Source of the DNA: Phaeospirillum sp.
GTDB lineage: Bacteria; Pseudomonadota; Alphaproteobacteria; Rhodospirillales; Magnetospirillaceae
DNA: 64,000 nt
Assembly (NCBI GenBank): GCA_030651575.1
Contig: JAUSFB010000030.1
Span: forward strand, 186,001 to 250,000
Reading direction: 5' to 3'
The position numbers were made by a program, and so were the translations under genes. This document shows, one piece after another, positions 62,227 through 64,000 of the stretch; position 1 is the first letter of the stretch; every line of letters starts with the position of its first letter. The notes beneath the pieces are model-generated. The model did not search any database. It saw only the letters and a program-made list of their open reading frames with translations, and was not told the origin of the DNA.

Positions 62227-62646
62227 ATGCCGCCAGTCGCCGCCGAAATACTCCGACGCATCAATCCAAACATGCTGATCGCCAACGAAGGAAACCTAGT
62301 TGTCGGCATCGAGGACTGCGACGATCCCGAGCACCGGATTTACCGGCTCGAATATCGGAGTACCGCGGATGGAGCGCACGCTATCGCGGTGTGTGTCAGC
62401 AATCCGTGGGACCGGGATGACCCTACCGCCGGAATGAGCGCGGACCGGGGGCACATCTCGGAAGGCGGGCTGATTCGCCTGGGGCCGGGGGTGGAAGCGG
62501 TCCTGGGCGTCGGCGGTGTGCCCCTTGTCGAAAACTCGCCGTTTCACGTCGAGGAGGCGGTCATCCGCGCCCGCTATTGGGTCGCCGCGTTCTCCTGCCG
62601 CTACGTGTTCGAGGAACTCCAGCAGATGAAGGAGAACCGGCCATGA
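62227..62646 (+). CDS. Small protein with possible E2-like fold, partner of a JAMM protein
   Basis: 139 residues, strong ribosome site (GGGAGGGTGAG). Unknown family. The C-terminal half, HISEGGLIRLG (76-86) followed by SPFHVEEAVIRARYWVAAFS, resembles the end of bacterial ubiquitin-conjugating E2-like proteins, which read HxYxDGxxCLG followed by RAxxW. The position of the catalytic cysteine is Arg84, so it would be a non-catalytic variant. The stop overlaps the start of a JAMM/MPN gene, and E2-JAMM pairings occur in prokaryotic ubiquitin-like systems. The resemblance is by eye and weak; the coupling of the two genes is certain. Confidence 0.7.
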   Translation: MPPVAAEILRRINPNMLIANEGNLVVGIEDCDDPEHRIYRLEYRSTADGAHAIAVCVSNPWDRDDPTAGMSADRGHISEGGLIRLGPGVEAVLGVGGVPLVENSPFHVEEAVIRARYWVAAFSCRYVFEELQQMKENRP

Positions 62647-64000
62647 CCCAGTGGATTGCCGAGACATCCATCCGCGGTGCCCCCAAGGCTCCGTTTCCCA
62701 TGTGCTTTACCGCCTCCGCAGCCGAAGAGATCCTGCGGACCATCGGCAGCAAACCGCCGGAAGCTGGTGCCAAATTGTTCGGCCCTAAAGACCATGTGGG
62801 GATCGACGTGGTTGAATTCGACATTCATGGCAGCCAGCGAGCCGGCGGGACCGTCTATTCGCCCGACGTGCAATGGGGTAATCGCCGGGTCGATCACCAT
62901 CTCGGCCAGAAAGACATTCGGGTCTGGACTGGTGACGGCCACAGCCACCCAGGCAGCATGGGGCACCCGAGCGGGAAATCCGGCGTCGGACTGGGGGACC
63001 TGGGATATGTCGAGCAGGTTTTCCACATGAACGAGTGGATGCAGTACTTCTGCCTACCGATTTTTACCTTTGGCGAAGCGGGGGTTCGCATTCATCCCTG
63101 GATCATCTGCCGGGACAACCCGTTCGTCCCGCTTCTTGCCCCCGAGGTCCGCATCTGCCCTGCGAGCGAGTTTCCTGACCGGCAGTACAACCCCGTCTGG
63201 GAGGCGCGGATCAACCGAACCGCCTTGCCCCAGGCCAAAGAGACCAGCACCGCAAAACCGGCTTCGGCCCCCGCCATCGCGCCGCGGGACGCCTCCGAGG
63301 AGGAGGCCTCCCGCCTTGCCCTGGACGTGACTCGGGTGCGGGACGAAAACGCCCGCCTTCAAGCCGACATCCGCAGGTCGAACGTCGAACACGAACGCAC
63401 TTCCTGCGACCTCCGGACAGCCCAGGCGGAAATCACCGAATTGCAGGATCGGGTGGTCAAGGCAGAGAAGGAAGCGGCTCGCGCCCTGATCTCGCAAATG
63501 TCCGGTCAGTCGGAGAAAACCAAGATGGAAAATCTGATTTCCCAGCAGCGCCAAGAGATCGGAACCCTGAAGGGAATGATTACCGACCTGAGAAACCGCC
63601 ACGACCAGTTGGCGGATGAACTCAGTCGGCTGACTCGGGAAGCCACCAAGCATGGCGACGGTCTCCGCCAGTTGCAAGACGACGTAACCCGCCAGTTTCA
63701 GCAGGTGGTCAAGAGCCTGAGTCAGCTAGAATTGGGGCTGTTGAGCAATGACGGGATGCTCAAGTCAGAAGCCAAGGCCATCCGCGACGGCGTTGGAGCG
63801 ATTCGCGAATTCGCCGAACATAGTATCGAGAAAGTGACGGGAAAATTCGACCGGCAGGCCCGCCAGATTCATTGGTACGGCGGTATAGGCCTCGCCGCGG
63901 CGGCGGCTCTGCTGGCTTGCTTTCTGGCTCTGCGCCAGGACCCGGTTGCGCCCGCCGCCCAGGAGTCGGGCACCCCGGCACAGGTTGCTGCCGTGGATAC
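62643..64000 (+). CDS. JAMM/MPN (Prok-JAB) domain protein with coiled coil and membrane anchor (partial, 3' end missing)
   Basis: Open to the window edge, 452 codons without a stop. The N-terminal JAMM-like domain (about 5-175) has the putative catalytic Glu40 (PPEAGAKLFG), His100 and His102 (GHSHPG), Ser110 and Asp119. The usual HxHP-x5-PSxxD spacing is changed: about five extra residues (GKSGV) lie before the Asp. A Pro/Ala linker (about 195-212) leads to a long coiled coil (about 215-400, rich in Glu, Gln, Arg and Leu heptads) and one membrane segment (about 411-431). JAMM proteases cleave ubiquitin-like or sulfur-carrier tails. The ATG overlaps the stop of the small upstream gene. Confidence 0.8.
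   Translation, partial: MTQWIAETSIRGAPKAPFPMCFTASAAEEILRTIGSKPPEAGAKLFGPKDHVGIDVVEFDIHGSQRAGGTVYSPDVQWGNRRVDHHLGQKDIRVWTGDGHSHPGSMGHPSGKSGVGLGDLGYVEQVFHMNEWMQYFCLPIFTFGEAGVRIHPWIICRDNPFVPLLAPEVRICPASEFPDRQYNPVWEARINRTALPQAKETSTAKPASAPAIAPRDASEEEASRLALDVTRVRDENARLQADIRRSNVEHERTSCDLRTAQAEITELQDRVVKAEKEAARALISQMSGQSEKTKMENLISQQRQEIGTLKGMITDLRNRHDQLADELSRLTREATKHGDGLRQLQDDVTRQFQQVVKSLSQLELGLLSNDGMLKSEAKAIRDGVGAIREFAEHSIEKVTGKFDRQARQIHWYGGIGLAAAAALLACFLALRQDPVAPAAQESGTPAQVAAVD

Overview
This is a GC-rich, densely coded bacterial window that reads as an alphaproteobacterial chromosome, most likely Rhodospirillales and perhaps Magnetospirillum-like. The grounds are the class I (archaeal-type) lysyl-tRNA synthetase, a six-repeat ribosomal protein S1 next to cmk, a pyrB/pseudo-pyrC/plsY cluster, GTP-dependent PEP carboxykinase, a CbbY-type phosphatase, and very many c-di-GMP, PAS and chemoreceptor proteins. 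The genus is inference; no magnetosome gene, rRNA operon or CRISPR array is present.

Layout. 1-3851 (minus): a GAF/PP2C/kinase partner-switching protein and a STAS protein lead into mlaE, mlaF and mlaD (lipid ABC transport). 3946-7031 (minus): a PCuAC copper chaperone overlaps cmk, followed by rpsA, each of the last two with its own terminator. 7096-12257: an FMN-binding HugZ-like protein, pckG, a BamE-like lipoprotein, a GST, a cupredoxin lipoprotein and CbbY. 12360-17142: a large hybrid histidine kinase overlapping a response-regulator diguanylate cyclase. 17196-20524: pyrB, a dihydroorotase homologue lacking its HxH metal site, plsY and a SlyD-like isomerase. 20570-25824 (minus): lysS, a GGDEF-EAL sensor and a carboxymuconolactone decarboxylase-like protein. 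25947-30663: a UshA-like nucleotidase, a decayed relB/yafQ toxin-antitoxin pair and a DinG-like helicase. 30683-36408: lipid genes (DAG kinase, a PlcP-like phosphoesterase, a GT4 glycosyltransferase, a GT39 transferase, a PAP2 phosphatase) plus a small membrane protein.

36545-43703 is a six-gene operon in which all junctions overlap. It encodes a complex related to group 4 hydrogenases and complex I (HyfB, C, E, F, G, I types), but the large subunit has lost the NiFe-binding cysteines while the small subunit keeps its 4Fe-4S cysteines. It is therefore an energy-converting-hydrogenase-related (Ehr) type complex, not a hydrogenase. 43738-48024 holds a single-domain response regulator, leuA behind a leader peptide with four consecutive Leu codons (attenuation), and a Kef-type antiporter.

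48003-61409 is a signalling region: a GGDEF-EAL protein, tRNA-Leu(UAA), a hemerythrin-histidine kinase, a PAS/PilZ chemoreceptor with an extra C-terminal domain, an HD-GYP response regulator, an exported histidine phosphatase and a 1651-residue hybrid kinase. 61440-62212 carries minus-strand debris including a phage tail-tip (gpJ/TipJ-like) remnant. The window ends in a two-gene operon: a small protein resembling an E2 fold without its cysteine, and a JAMM/MPN protease-like protein with a coiled coil and membrane anchor, cut by the window edge.
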